DNA of 64,000 nt, from contig NZ_JAKWJO010000001.1 of assembly GCF_022760995.1 (NCBI RefSeq), forward strand, positions 248,001 to 312,000, given 5' to 3'. The DNA comes from Dyella sedimenti. GTDB lineage: Bacteria; Pseudomonadota; Gammaproteobacteria; Xanthomonadales; Rhodanobacteraceae. The notes under the pieces were generated by a model that worked only from the letters and a program-made list of their open reading frames with translations, did not search any database and had not been told where the DNA came from. Positions within the stretch are counted from its first letter, which is position 1. Each line of letters starts with the position of its first letter. This document shows positions 28,942 through 38,089 of the stretch, piece by piece. A program made the position numbers and the translations under genes.

Positions 28942-28957
28942 TATGGTTTCATATGTA
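28942..28957. promoter_or_regulatory. CATATG inverted repeat, candidate MarR operator
   Basis: GCATATG-GTTT-CATATGT places two CATATG half-sites ten bases apart between the MarR gene and hpd. Palindromes of this kind in divergent regions are the usual binding sites of MarR dimers. It overlaps the alternative MarR ATG. Confidence 0.6.
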
Positions 28958-29033
28958 ACTATAACGCGATGATTATCAGGATGGTCGCACGCTTGGCGTA
29001 GGGCCATCGAGCATCGTCCATCAGGAGATTCCC

Positions 29034-30131
29034 ATGAGCGCGCAGCCCAATCCTGGCATGCAGGTCACCACCTTCGAAAACCCCATGGGCATCAACGGCT
29101 TCGAGTTCGTTGAATTCGCCGCCCCGGCCGGTCGCGGCCAGGAGCTGCATGCCCTGTTCCGGAACATGGGATTCAGCGCCGTGCTCAAGCACAAGTCGCG
29201 GCCGATCACCGTGTACCGCCAGGGCGACGTGAACCTGCTGGTCAACGAGGACCCCGATTCCTACGCCGCCGAGTTCGCCAAGCTCCATGGCCCGTGCGCG
29301 GCGGGCTTCGCCATCCGCTTCCGCAAGCCGGCGGCCGAGGTGCATGCCACCGTGCTGGCCAACGGCGGCGAGGCGGTGGGCGAGCTGGCCGAGGCCACCA
29401 AGGCGGTGGACGCCCCGGCGGTGAAGGGCATCGGCGACTGCGTGCTGTACCTGGTCGACCGCTACGGCGACCAGGGCAGCATCTACGACGGCGACTACGA
29501 GCCGGTGCCGGGCGCGGACCTGCACCCCAAGGGTTTCGGCCTCACCTTCATCGACCACCTCACGCACAACCTCTACCTGGGCAACATGCAGAAGTGGTCG
29601 GACTATTACGAGCGGCTGTTCAACTTCCGCGAGATCCGCTACTTCGACATCAAGGGCGCCAAGACCGGCTTGGTCTCCAAGGCGATGACCGCGCCGGACG
29701 GCATCGTGCGCATCCCGCTCAACGAGTCCAGCGATCCGAAGTCGCAGATCAACGAATACCTCGATGCCTACCACGGCGAGGGCATCCAGCACATCGCCCT
29801 GTTCACCGACAACATCTACGACACGGTGGAGGCGATGCGGGAGAAGGGCGTGGAGTTCCTGGATACGCCGGACACCTATTTCGAGGTGGTGGACCTGCGC
29901 ATTCCCAACCATGGCGAGGACGTGCCGCGCCTGGCTAGGAACAAGATCCTGATCGACGCCGACCCAGAGACCAAGCAGCGTAAGCTGCTGCAGATCTTCA
30001 CCCAGAACAACATCGGCCCGATCTTCTTCGAGATCATCCAGCGCAAGGGCAACGAGGGCTTCGGCGAAGGCAACTTCCAGGCCCTGTTCGAGTCGATCGA
30101 GCGCGACCAGATGAAGCGCGGCGTGCTGTAA
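29034..30131 (+). CDS. hpd: 4-hydroxyphenylpyruvate dioxygenase
   Basis: 365 residues; the ATG follows CAGGAGATTCCC. It has two vicinal-oxygen-chelate halves. The Fe(II) ligands are His in FIDHLTHNLY, His in GIQHIALFT and Glu in FFEIIQRKGNEGFGEGNF, the last also being the HPPD C-terminal signature. It converts 4-hydroxyphenylpyruvate to homogentisate using O2, the second step of tyrosine degradation. It is first in the operon with hmgA and fahA, divergent from a MarR regulator. Homogentisate can also polymerise to pyomelanin. Confidence 0.95.
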   Translation: MSAQPNPGMQVTTFENPMGINGFEFVEFAAPAGRGQELHALFRNMGFSAVLKHKSRPITVYRQGDVNLLVNEDPDSYAAEFAKLHGPCAAGFAIRFRKPAAEVHATVLANGGEAVGELAEATKAVDAPAVKGIGDCVLYLVDRYGDQGSIYDGDYEPVPGADLHPKGFGLTFIDHLTHNLYLGNMQKWSDYYERLFNFREIRYFDIKGAKTGLVSKAMTAPDGIVRIPLNESSDPKSQINEYLDAYHGEGIQHIALFTDNIYDTVEAMREKGVEFLDTPDTYFEVVDLRIPNHGEDVPRLARNKILIDADPETKQRKLLQIFTQNNIGPIFFEIIQRKGNEGFGEGNFQALFESIERDQMKRGVL

Positions 30132-30191
30132 GTGGCGATACGCTAGCCCCTCTCCCGGAGGGAGATGTCTATAGAAACAGAAGGCGGACTC

Positions 30192-31493
30192 ATGTCTGAG
30201 AAGACCAGCAGCGGCTACCAATCCGGTTTCGCCAACGAATTCGCCACCGAGGCATTGCCCGGGACGCTGCCCGAAGGGCAGAACTCGCCCCAGCGCGTGG
30301 CGCACGGCCTGTATGCCGAGCAGATCTCCGGCACGGCCTTCACCGCGCCACGGCACAGCAACCGCCGCAGCTGGCTGTATCGTATCCGCCCGGCGGCGGT
30401 GCACCATCCGTTCGCGGCGATGCCGGCCGGGCGGTTCCACAACCGCTTCGACGAAATGCCGGCCAGCCCCAACCAGCTGCGCTGGAGCCCGTTCCCGCTG
30501 CCCGACGAGCCGACCGATTTCATCGACGGCATCGTCACCGTCGCCGGCAACGGCGGCGCGGCGGACCAGGCGGGCGTGGGCATCCATGTTTATGCGGCCA
30601 ACCGTTCCATGTACGGCCGCTATTTCTACGATGCCGACGGCGAGCTGCTGATCGTGCCGCAGCAGGGCCGCCTGCGCCTGGCCACCGAGTTCGGCGTGAT
30701 CGAGCTGGAACCGCTGGAAGTCGCGGTGATCCCGCGTGGCGTGCGCTTCCGCGTGGAACTGCTGGACGAGGCCGCGCGTGGCTATATCGCGGAGAACTTC
30801 GGCGCGCTGCTGCGCCTGCCGGACCTGGGGCCCATCGGCAGCAACGGCCTGGCCAACCCGCGCGATTTTCTCACCCCCGTGGCCGCCTACGAGGACGTGG
30901 AAGGGGATTTCGAGCTGGTCGCCAAGTTCCAGGGCGGGCTGTGGCGCGCCGCCATCGACCACTCGCCGCTGGACGTGGTGGGCTGGCACGGCAACTACGC
31001 GCCCTACAAGTACGACCTGCGCCGCTTCAACACCATCGGCTCGATCAGCTTCGACCATCCGGACCCGAGCATCTTCCTGGTGCTGCATTCGCCCAGCGAC
31101 ACGCCGGGGGTGAGCAACATGGACTTCGTGATCTTCCCGCCGCGCTGGCTGGTGGCGCAGCACACCTTCCGCCCGCCGTGGTTCCACCGCAACATCGCCA
31201 GCGAGTTCATGGGACTGATCACCGGCGCCTACGACGCCAAGGCGGAAGGCTTCCTGCCGGGCGGCGCCTCGCTGCACAATTGCATGAGCGGCCACGGACC
31301 GGACGCGGCGACCTACGAGAAGGCCTCGACGCGGGATCTCTCGCAGCCGGACGTGATCGCCGGCACCATGGCCTTCATGTTCGAGACGCGCCGGGTGATC
31401 CATCCCACCCGGCAGGCGCTCGAGGCGCCGCAGCTGCAGGGCGACTACTACGAGTGCTGGCAGGGCATCGGCAAGCACTTCACCGGCCGGTAG
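30192..31493 (+). CDS. hmgA: Homogentisate 1,2-dioxygenase
   Basis: 433 residues from [24 protein letters not shown]; an ATG 27 bases earlier is in frame but its Shine-Dalgarno spacing is too short. [22 protein letters not shown] near the N-terminus and [12 protein letters not shown] (His and Glu iron ligands) with [12 protein letters not shown] (third His region) are diagnostic. It opens the homogentisate ring with O2 to maleylacetoacetate. It lies 60 bases downstream of hpd in the same orientation. Confidence 0.95.
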   Translation: MSEKTSSGYQSGFANEFATEALPGTLPEGQNSPQRVAHGLYAEQISGTAFTAPRHSNRRSWLYRIRPAAVHHPFAAMPAGRFHNRFDEMPASPNQLRWSPFPLPDEPTDFIDGIVTVAGNGGAADQAGVGIHVYAANRSMYGRYFYDADGELLIVPQQGRLRLATEFGVIELEPLEVAVIPRGVRFRVELLDEAARGYIAENFGALLRLPDLGPIGSNGLANPRDFLTPVAAYEDVEGDFELVAKFQGGLWRAAIDHSPLDVVGWHGNYAPYKYDLRRFNTIGSISFDHPDPSIFLVLHSPSDTPGVSNMDFVIFPPRWLVAQHTFRPPWFHRNIASEFMGLITGAYDAKAEGFLPGGASLHNCMSGHGPDAATYEKASTRDLSQPDVIAGTMAFMFETRRVIHPTRQALEAPQLQGDYYECWQGIGKHFTGR

Positions 31494-31556
31494 CAGGCGC
31501 CTCCACGTATCCACCGAACGACTGGGCGGCGCCTGGCGCTGCCCGCGGAGCAAAGC

Positions 31557-32543
31557 ATGAAATTGGGTTCCCTCAAGGAAGGCGGCCGCGACGGCACGCT
31601 CATCGTCGTCAGCCGCGACCTGGCCCGCGCGGTCAAGGCCAGCGGCATCGCCGCCACCCTGCAGGCCGCGCTGGACGACTGGTCCAACGTGGCGCCACGC
31701 CTCAACGCGCTGTCTGAGGCACTCAACGCGGGCGAGGCCGAGGGCGCCTTCGCGCTGGACATGGCCGCGCTGGCCTCGCCGCTGCCGCGCGCCTATGAGT
31801 TCGTCGACGGCAGCGCCTACCTGCCCCACGTGGAGCGCGTGCGCCGTGCCCGTGGTGCGGAGGTGCCCGAGTCGTTCTATACCGACCCGCTGATGTACCA
31901 GGCCACCAGCGCTGGCTTCCTGGGCCCGCGCGACCCGGTGGTGGTGCCCAGCGAGGACTATGGCATCGACCTGGAGGCCGAGGTGGTGGTGGTCACCGAC
32001 GACGTGCCGATGGCGGTGACGCCGGCGCAGGCTTCCCTGCACATCCAACTGGTGGGCCTGGTCAACGACGTCTCGTTGCGCGGACTGATCCCGGCCGAGC
32101 TGGCCAAGGGCTTCGGTTTCCTGCAATCCAAGCCGCGCTCGGCCTTGTCGCCGGTGCTGGTCACGCCGGACGAGCTGGGCGAGGCCTGGCGGGGCGACAA
32201 GCTCCACCTGCCCATGCGTACCTGGCTCAACGGCCGCTGGTTCGGCGAGGCCGAGTGCGGCGTGGACATGCAGTTCGACTTTGCCCAACTGGTGGCGCAT
32301 GCCGCCAGGACGCGCCCGCTGACCGCCGGCACCCTGGTCGGCTCGGGCACCATTGCCAACCAGGACACCAGCAAGGGCGCCTCCTGCCTGGCCGAGCAGC
32401 GCACGGTGGAGACGCTGCGCGACGGCCAGCCCAGCACGCCATTCCTGGCCTTCGGCGACCGCCTGCGCATTGAGGTCACCGACGCGCAGGGCGCCAGCAT
32501 CTTCGGCGCCATCGAGCAGGAAGTCGTGCCGCTGAAGCGGTGA
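31557..32543 (+). CDS. fahA: Fumarylacetoacetate hydrolase family protein
   Basis: 328 residues. The FAH fold is recognisable: YQATSAGFLGPRDPVVVP, DYGIDLEAEVVVVTDDVP (metal-binding Glu/Asp cluster), LVGLVNDVSLRGLIP and GTIANQDTSKGASCLAEQR. It should cleave fumarylacetoacetate to fumarate and acetoacetate, the last step of tyrosine degradation. It is third in the hpd-hmgA operon. A maleylacetoacetate isomerase gene, needed between hmgA and fahA, is not found here. Confidence 0.9.
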   Translation: MKLGSLKEGGRDGTLIVVSRDLARAVKASGIAATLQAALDDWSNVAPRLNALSEALNAGEAEGAFALDMAALASPLPRAYEFVDGSAYLPHVERVRRARGAEVPESFYTDPLMYQATSAGFLGPRDPVVVPSEDYGIDLEAEVVVVTDDVPMAVTPAQASLHIQLVGLVNDVSLRGLIPAELAKGFGFLQSKPRSALSPVLVTPDELGEAWRGDKLHLPMRTWLNGRWFGEAECGVDMQFDFAQLVAHAARTRPLTAGTLVGSGTIANQDTSKGASCLAEQRTVETLRDGQPSTPFLAFGDRLRIEVTDAQGASIFGAIEQEVVPLKR

Positions 32544-32607
32544 GGGACGATGGGGGAGCGGCGGCTGGCACCAGCGCCGCGCCACTCAATCCGAATGTCG
32601 CAGATTA

Positions 32608-32621
32608 CTGATCGCCGTCAG
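32608..32621 (+). promoter_or_regulatory. FNR-type site before hemN
   Basis: CTGAT-CGCC-GTCAG matches the FNR/CRP-family pattern TTGAT-N4-ATCAA in the core TGA(T/C)-N4-(G/A)TCA. Its centre (32614.5) is 30-35 bp before a good -10 element, GATACT at 32644-32649. That puts the start of transcription at about 32656, with the site at -41.5 (class II position). Confidence 0.72.
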
Positions 32622-32643
32622 TTTCGGCTTACACGCGGCCGGG

Positions 32644-32649
32644 GATACT
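32644..32649 (+). promoter_or_regulatory. -10 element of hemN
   Basis: GATACT matches TATAAT at four of six positions. The predicted transcript starts one base before the hemN ATG (32657), giving an essentially leaderless mRNA. No ribosome site precedes that ATG. Confidence 0.55.
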
Positions 32650-32656
32650 GCCGCGC

Positions 32657-34057
32657 ATGCGTACGACCACGACCGCCCCCGAATTCGATCCGGCACTGAT
32701 TGCCCGCTATGACGTCGCCGGTCCACGCTACACCAGCTATCCGACCGCGCCGCAGTTCCACACCGGTTTCGGCGAGGCCATGCTGCGGGAGGCGGCCAGG
32801 GCCTCGAACGAGGCGGAGGCCTCACGGCCGTTGTCGCTGTACGTGCATGTGCCGTTCTGCTTCAGCCCGTGCTTCTACTGTGGCTGCATGCGCATCATCA
32901 CGCGCGACGTGGCCAAGGCGGACCACTACCTGGCGCTGCTGCAGCGGGAAGTAGCGCTGACGGGGCCGCTGTTCGACCGCGAGCGCCCCGTGCGCCAGCT
33001 GCATTTCGGCGGCGGCACGCCCAACTTCCTCGACCTGCCGCGCATGGCCGGGGTGATGGACACGCTCGAACGCCACTTCAACCTGCAGCGGCAGGGCCCG
33101 CGCGAATACGGCATCGAGATCGACCCGCGCTTCGCCGACGGCGACTACATCGCTGCGCTGGCCGAACTGGGCTTCAACCGCATCTCGGTGGGCATCCAGG
33201 ATTTCGATCCGGCCGTGCAGGCGGCGGTGAACCGCATCCAGAGCGTGGAGCAGACCCGCGAGGTGCTCGAAGCCGCGCGCGCCTCGGGCTACGGCTCGGC
33301 CAGCGTGGACCTGATCTACGGCCTGCCGAAGCAGACGCTGGAGGGTTTCGACCGCACCCTGGACGAGGTGATCGGGCTCGCGCCCGACCGCGTGGCGGTG
33401 TACGGCTACGCGCACCTGCCGAAGCTGTTCAAGCCGCAGCGCCAGATCGACAGCGACAACCTGCCCGATCCGGGCACACGGCTGGCGCTGTTCGGTCTCG
33501 CCTTCCAGCGCCTGTGCGACGCGGGCTACGTGTATGTCGGCATGGACCATTTCGCCCGTGCCGACGACGAGCTGGTGCGCGCCCAGCGCAACCGCACCCT
33601 GCAACGGAATTTCCAGGGCTATTCCACGCATGGCGATTGCGACATCGTCGGCCTCGGCGTCAGCTCGATCAGCCGCATCGGCGATACCTACAGCCAGAAC
33701 GCGCGCGACCTGATCGGCTACGAGGCCGCGCTGGACGCCGGCCGCCTGCCGGTGGCGCGCGGCATCCGGTTAAGCGGCGACGACATGATCCGCCGCGCCG
33801 TGATCGGCGAGCTGATGTGCCACGGCGAGCTGGACATGGCGGCCTTCGGCATGCGGCACGGCATCGATTTCATGGCCACCTTCGCCGCCGAGCTGGATCG
33901 TCTGCAGGCCCTGGCCGCCGATGGCCTGGTGGTCATGGACGACGGGGCCGTGCGCGTCACGGCGCGTGGCCGGTTGCTATTGCGCAACGTCGCCATGTGC
34001 TTCGACGCCTATCTCAACAATCCGGCGGAATCGACGCGTTATTCGCGCACGATCTGA
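32657..34057 (+). CDS. hemN: Oxygen-independent coproporphyrinogen III oxidase
   Basis: 466 residues, the length of true HemN. The radical-SAM cluster motif is CFSPCFYCGC (Cys68, 72, 75, followed by Cys77). Other HemN motifs are RYDVAGPRYTSYPTAPQFH, LHFGGGTPNF, EIDPRFADGDY, NRISVGIQDFDPAVQ and LQRNFQGYSTHGDCDIVGLGVSSIS. It makes protoporphyrinogen IX in heme synthesis without O2, replacing HemF under anoxia. An FNR-type site and a -10 are positioned for anaerobic activation. The fnr gene follows 31 bases downstream in the same direction. Confidence 0.96.
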   Translation: MRTTTTAPEFDPALIARYDVAGPRYTSYPTAPQFHTGFGEAMLREAARASNEAEASRPLSLYVHVPFCFSPCFYCGCMRIITRDVAKADHYLALLQREVALTGPLFDRERPVRQLHFGGGTPNFLDLPRMAGVMDTLERHFNLQRQGPREYGIEIDPRFADGDYIAALAELGFNRISVGIQDFDPAVQAAVNRIQSVEQTREVLEAARASGYGSASVDLIYGLPKQTLEGFDRTLDEVIGLAPDRVAVYGYAHLPKLFKPQRQIDSDNLPDPGTRLALFGLAFQRLCDAGYVYVGMDHFARADDELVRAQRNRTLQRNFQGYSTHGDCDIVGLGVSSISRIGDTYSQNARDLIGYEAALDAGRLPVARGIRLSGDDMIRRAVIGELMCHGELDMAAFGMRHGIDFMATFAAELDRLQALAADGLVVMDDGAVRVTARGRLLLRNVAMCFDAYLNNPAESTRYSRTI

Positions 34058-34088
34058 CGGAGGACGCGACGCAGGCAAGGGGTTAGAG

Positions 34089-34853
34089 ATGCTTCCGGGG
34101 AAATCGACCGAATGTAGCTTGGGCTTGCAACCGAATCCCATCGCCGACGACGGCGACGAATTCCATTTCTGCAGCACCTGCGCATTCTCCGACGCCTGCC
34201 TCTCGGTCGGCTACGGCAAGCCCGAGCTGTCGGCGCTGCACTGCCTGGTCGAGCATGTCGGTCCCTACCGTGCCGGCGCCCATGTGTTCCGCACGGGCGA
34301 TGCCTTCCGGGCCATCTACGCGGTGCGCGCCGGTACGGTAAAGACCTGCGTGGTGGACAAGGACGGGCGCGAGCAGGTGCTGGGCTTCTATCTTCCGGGC
34401 GAAGTCATCGGCCTCAATGCGATCTATCCGGACCGTTTCCCCTGCGATGCGATCGCGCTGGAGGCCGCCCAGTTCTGCCGCTTCTCCTTCCCCGCCATGA
34501 GCGCGCTCGCCACGCGCATGCCGGCATTGCAGCAGCACCTGTTCCGCTTGCTGAGCAAGGAACTGGGCACGGCCAGCCTGTTGGCCGCCGACCATTCGGC
34601 GGACGAGCGGATGGCGGCCTTCCTGCTCGACCTGGGCGACCGCTATGAGGCGCGCGGATTTTCCGGCACGCATTTCCGCCTCAGCATGGCGCGCGGCGAC
34701 ATCGCCAACTACCTGCGGTTGGCCGCCGAAACCGTCAGCCGCGTGCTGGGGCGCTTCCGCAGCCAAGGCTTGGTCGAGATCGTGGGGCGTTCGGCCACGT
34801 TGAGCGATCGCGACGCACTGCGCCGGCTCGCGCGGGGCGAACACGTCAATTGA
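34089..34853 (+). CDS. fnr: FNR/ANR-type oxygen-sensing transcription regulator
   Basis: 254 residues from the ATG preceded by AAGGGGTTAGAG. All four [4Fe-4S] ligands of FNR are present: the CSTCAFSDAC motif (Cys28, 31, 37) and Cys119 in FPCDA. A cyclic-nucleotide-type beta barrel is followed by a Crp helix-turn-helix, whose recognition helix AAETVSRVLGRF keeps the E-SR contacts that read TTGAT half-sites. It should activate genes when O2 is low. It sits between hemN and nirK and is the obvious candidate for the ten FNR-type sites in this region. Confidence 0.94.
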   Translation: MLPGKSTECSLGLQPNPIADDGDEFHFCSTCAFSDACLSVGYGKPELSALHCLVEHVGPYRAGAHVFRTGDAFRAIYAVRAGTVKTCVVDKDGREQVLGFYLPGEVIGLNAIYPDRFPCDAIALEAAQFCRFSFPAMSALATRMPALQQHLFRLLSKELGTASLLAADHSADERMAAFLLDLGDRYEARGFSGTHFRLSMARGDIANYLRLAAETVSRVLGRFRSQGLVEIVGRSATLSDRDALRRLARGEHVN

Positions 34854-34902
34854 CACGCTTCGTGTGGTGCGTTGACGCATTTCACCCTTACCGCAAAGCC
34901 CT

Positions 34903-34916
34903 CTGACATTCGTCAA
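34903..34916 (+). promoter_or_regulatory. FNR-type site before nirK
   Basis: CTGAC-ATTC-GTCAA is centred 61.5 bases before the nirK ATG. A -10 candidate TAGTCT at 34938-34943 would put transcription start near 34950, so the site sits at about -41.5, ideal for class II FNR activation. A weaker half-site match lies at 34872-34885. Confidence 0.72.
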
Positions 34917-34970
34917 GCGCGCTTTGGAGGCGCTACCTAGTCTGGCATCGGGAACGAAGGGAGAAACCCC

Positions 34971-36476
34971 ATGTCACGACTGATGTCCACTTTGTTGATC
35001 GCCGCGAGCCTGCTGCCCGTCGTCGCCTTGGCCGGCAAGACCGACAGCACGGCATCACCGGCTGCCGCCAGCCTTGCGCCACTGCCCGTGCCCGTCGATT
35101 TCGGGCCACCGCAGGGCGATCCCATCCATGCCGTACTCGGCGTGCCGCCGAACGTGCCACCGCCGATCCATCGCAACTATCCGGCCAAGGTCATCGTGGA
35201 CCTGGAGGTGATCGAGAAGGAGATGCCGATCGCCGAAGGCGTCACCTACACCTTCTGGACCTTCGGCGGCACCGTGCCCGGCAGCTTCATCCGCGTGCGC
35301 CAGGGTGACACGGTGGAGTTCCACCTGAAGAACGCGCCCGACAGCAAGATGCCGCACAACATCGACCTGCACGCGGTGACCGGCCCGGGCGGCGGCGCGG
35401 CTTCCAGCTTCACCGCGCCGGGCCACGAGAGCCAGTTCACCTTCAAGGCGCTCAATGCCGGCCTGTTCGTCTACCACTGCGCCACCGCGCCGGTGGGCAT
35501 GCACATCGCCAACGGCATGTACGGCCTGATCCTGGTCGAGCCGCCGCAGGGCCTGCCCAAGGTGGACCACGAGTACTACGTGATGCAGGGCGACTTCTAC
35601 ACCACCGGCAAGTACCGCGAGAAGGGCTTGCAACCCTTCGACATGGACAAGGCCATCGACGAGCATCCGACCTACGTGCTGTTCAACGGCCGCGAGGGCT
35701 CGCTGACCGGCGACCACGCGCTGACCGCCAAGGTGGGCGAGACGGTGCGCCTGTTCGTGGGCAACGGCGGCCCGAACCTGGTGTCGAGCTTCCACGTGAT
35801 CGGCGAGATCTTCGACCGCGTCTATACCGAGGGCGGCGCGCACACGCAGGAGAACGTGCAGACGACGCTGATTCCCGCCGGCGGTTCGGCCATCACCGAG
35901 TTCCACGTCGACGTGCCGGGCAGCTACACGCTGGTGGACCACTCCATCTTCCGTGCCTTCAACAAGGGCGCGCTGGGCATCCTCAAGGTGGATGGGCCGG
36001 AGAACAAGGCGATCTACTCGGGCAAGCAGTCGGATACGCCCTATGCCGGCAACGGTACGGCGCCCCAGGCCGTCGCCGCGCCCGCGCCCAAGGCTGCTGC
36101 CACCGGCCCGCTGAGCAAGGCGGACCAGCTCAAGGCCGGCGAGCAGTCGTTCAACGGCACCTGCGCGGTCTGCCACCAGGCGACGGGCGAGGGCATGGCG
36201 GGCGTGTTCCCGCCGCTGGCGAAGTCCGACTACCTGGCCAGGCAGGCCAAGGATCACCTGATCTCGATCCCGCTGCATGGGCTCAACGGCAAGGTGACCG
36301 TCAACGGCAAGGACTACGACTCGGTGATGCCGCCGCTGGGCCAGCTCACCGACGACGAGGTTGCCAACATCCTCACCTACGTGCTCAACAGCTGGGGCAA
36401 CCCGGGCGGGCAGGTGAGCAAGGAAGAGGTGTCCAAGGTCCGCGCCATGCCAGCGACGGCTTCGACAGGACACTGA
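34971..36476 (+). CDS. nirK: Copper nitrite reductase with C-terminal cytochrome c domain
   Basis: 501 residues with a signal peptide. Two cupredoxin domains hold type 1 copper ligands His129, Cys170, His178, Met183 and type 2 ligands His134, His169 and His275, with the catalytic Asp132. After an Ala/Pro linker (about 360-380) there is a class I cytochrome c domain with CAVCH (398-402) and the distal Met453. Such tethered heme-CuNIRs are known from Ralstonia pickettii and related bacteria. The enzyme reduces nitrite to NO in the periplasm. It is first in an operon with nirV and a SCO gene, behind an FNR-type promoter. Confidence 0.96.
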   Translation: MSRLMSTLLIAASLLPVVALAGKTDSTASPAAASLAPLPVPVDFGPPQGDPIHAVLGVPPNVPPPIHRNYPAKVIVDLEVIEKEMPIAEGVTYTFWTFGGTVPGSFIRVRQGDTVEFHLKNAPDSKMPHNIDLHAVTGPGGGAASSFTAPGHESQFTFKALNAGLFVYHCATAPVGMHIANGMYGLILVEPPQGLPKVDHEYYVMQGDFYTTGKYREKGLQPFDMDKAIDEHPTYVLFNGREGSLTGDHALTAKVGETVRLFVGNGGPNLVSSFHVIGEIFDRVYTEGGAHTQENVQTTLIPAGGSAITEFHVDVPGSYTLVDHSIFRAFNKGALGILKVDGPENKAIYSGKQSDTPYAGNGTAPQAVAAPAPKAAATGPLSKADQLKAGEQSFNGTCAVCHQATGEGMAGVFPPLAKSDYLARQAKDHLISIPLHGLNGKVTVNGKDYDSVMPPLGQLTDDEVANILTYVLNSWGNPGGQVSKEEVSKVRAMPATASTGH

Positions 36477-36477
36477 C

Positions 36478-37239
36478 ATGAAGCGATTGGCCGCGATGCT
36501 CGCCGGCCTGTTGCTGGCCATCCCGGCAGCGGCGACGGATTACGTCGCCTTGCCGGGTGGCGATTTCGCCAGCGTGGTGCCGGCGGACGGCAAGGCGGCG
36601 CTGGCGCATATCGCGCCGTTCCGCCTGCGCACGGAGCCGGTCACCAATGCGGAATTCCAGGCCTTTGTCGCCACGCATCCCCAGTGGCGGCGCGACCGGG
36701 TGGCGCCGGTATTCGCCGATTCCAACTACCTGGCGCACTGGTCCGGCGCCGATACCCTCGGCACCGGCGCACTTCCGCAGCAACCGATTACCCGGGTGAG
36801 CTGGTTCGCGGCGCAGGCCTATTGCGAGAGCGAGCATGCGCGGTTGCCCACCTGGTACGAGTGGGAATACGCCGCCGCGGCCGACGCCACCCGCGCCGAT
36901 GCGCGCAACGATCCCGCCTGGCGCGAGCGCGTGCTGGCCTGGTATGGACGTCCATCGACCACACCGCTGCCGAGCGTGGGCGGCGCGCCCGACGTGCATG
37001 GCGTGCGCGATCTCAATGGCCTGGTATGGGAGTGGGTAGACGATTTCAACGCGCTGCTGGTCGGCAGCGACAGCCGTGACCAGGATGGCGCGGACAAGCT
37101 CAAGTTCTGCGGTGCAGGCGCGCTCAGCCTGCAGGAAAAGGAAAACTACGCGACGCTGATGCGGGTGGCGATGCTGTCCTCGCTGAAGGCGTCGGACACC
37201 ACCGTCAATCTCGGTTTCCGCTGCGCCAGATCCCCGTGA
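36478..37239 (+). CDS. nirV: NirV-like formylglycine-generating-enzyme-family protein
   Basis: 253 residues with an N-terminal signal peptide, starting one base after the nirK stop. It belongs to the SUMF1/FGE-sulfatase fold: VALPGGDFASV, FRLRTEPVTNAEFQAFV, PITRVSWFAAQAYCESEHARLPTWYEWEYAA, DLNGLVWEWVDDF and NLGFRCARS. NirV proteins commonly accompany nirK and are exported. Their exact role is not settled, with NirK maturation proposed. The tight spacing indicates co-transcription and coupled translation. Confidence 0.88.
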   Translation: MKRLAAMLAGLLLAIPAAATDYVALPGGDFASVVPADGKAALAHIAPFRLRTEPVTNAEFQAFVATHPQWRRDRVAPVFADSNYLAHWSGADTLGTGALPQQPITRVSWFAAQAYCESEHARLPTWYEWEYAAAADATRADARNDPAWRERVLAWYGRPSTTPLPSVGGAPDVHGVRDLNGLVWEWVDDFNALLVGSDSRDQDGADKLKFCGAGALSLQEKENYATLMRVAMLSSLKASDTTVNLGFRCARSP

Positions 37240-37247
37240 GGTATGCC

Positions 37248-37811
37248 ATGAAACGCTTGCTCGTCCTGTTGCTTGTGATGATCGGCGGCCACGCCTTCGC
37301 GGCGACGCCACTGCCGAGGGATTCGATCTACCAGCTGGACATCAGCCTGACCGACCAGGGCGGCCAGACAGCGATGCTGGCGCAGCGACGCGGGCAGGTC
37401 CAGGTCATCTCCATGTTCTATTCGTCCTGCACGATGGTGTGCCCGATGATCGTGGATACCATGCGCGCCACGCGCAACGCCGTGGACGAGCCGCAGCGCG
37501 ATCGCCTTGGCCTGCTGCTGGTGAGCTTCGACCCCGCGCGCGACAGCGTGGATGCGCTCCGCCAATACGCCGCCAGGCGCAAGCTCGATGCGCCGGCGTG
37601 GACGCTGGCGCGCGCCGAGCCACAGGCGGCCCGGCAACTCGCGGCCCTGCTTGGGCTGCAATATCGACAGCTCCCCGATGGCGACTTCAACCATTCCAGC
37701 GAACTGATCCTGCTGGACGCCGACGGCCGCATCCTGGCGCGCTCGACCGTGATCGGCCGGCTCGATCCGCCGTTCGTGGAAGCGGTGAAGCACGCGCTCG
37801 GCACGCCATAG
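37248..37811 (+). CDS. SCO1/SenC-family copper chaperone or thiol protein
   Basis: 187 residues from an ATG 8 bases after the nirV stop; a GTG at 37236 overlaps nirV and is less likely. A signal peptide ends at AFAAT. The thioredoxin-like fold has the SCO motif CTMVCP (Cys61, Cys65) and the distant His149 (DFNHSSE), the three copper ligands of the family. In this operon its natural role would be loading copper into NirK or keeping its sites reduced (inference). Confidence 0.88.
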   Translation: MKRLLVLLLVMIGGHAFAATPLPRDSIYQLDISLTDQGGQTAMLAQRRGQVQVISMFYSSCTMVCPMIVDTMRATRNAVDEPQRDRLGLLLVSFDPARDSVDALRQYAARRKLDAPAWTLARAEPQAARQLAALLGLQYRQLPDGDFNHSSELILLDADGRILARSTVIGRLDPPFVEAVKHALGTP

Positions 37812-37847
37812 TATTGGGCGTATTCGAAGTCTTTGCTCGGCCAAGAG

Positions 37848-37943
37848 CACCCCTCCCCAACCCTCCCCCGCGCGCAGGGGAGGGAGCCAAGACGTGCCTG
37901 TTTTGCTCCTCCCCCTGCTCGCAGGGGAAGGCTGGGAGGGATG
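37848..37943. repeat. C/G-rich intergenic element (CCCCTCCC family)
   Basis: CCCCTCCCCAACCCTCCC...GGGGAGGG and CTCCTCCCCCTGCTC...GGGGAAGGCTGGGAGGG form complementary blocks, like the element at 23480-23605. It lies just after the SCO gene and may also end its transcript. Confidence 0.6.
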
Positions 37944-38007
37944 CTTGCGATGCGTACCACCACGTCACGCGGCGCGTTGTCACAGCATCAAACGAACTGC
38001 TGGCGGC

Positions 38008-38021
38008 TTGACTGCGGTCAG
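38008..38021 (+). promoter_or_regulatory. FNR-type site before the porin gene
   Basis: TTGAC-TGCG-GTCAG, centre 38014.5, lies 75.5 bases before the porin ATG. A convincing -10 at the expected distance was not found, so this member is weaker than the others. Confidence 0.55.
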
Positions 38022-38089
38022 GCGGATAAGGCACGTCGCTCACGAAGCTTTGCGCACTCGATGAGGAGTGCCATAGCAGGAGTTTTTCC

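Noticed and set aside
28959..32585. A reading frame of 1,208 codons opposite hpd, hmgA and fahA
   Set aside because: It mirrors three certain genes, has no domain pattern and no ribosome site. Long antisense frames are expected in DNA this GC-rich.
34845..34885. Two further FNR-like matches before nirK (GTCAATTGAC and TTGAC-GCAT-TTCAC)
   Set aside because: The first has no 4-base spacer and lies on the fnr stop codon; the second has a poor right half-site. Neither is at a useful distance from the -10.
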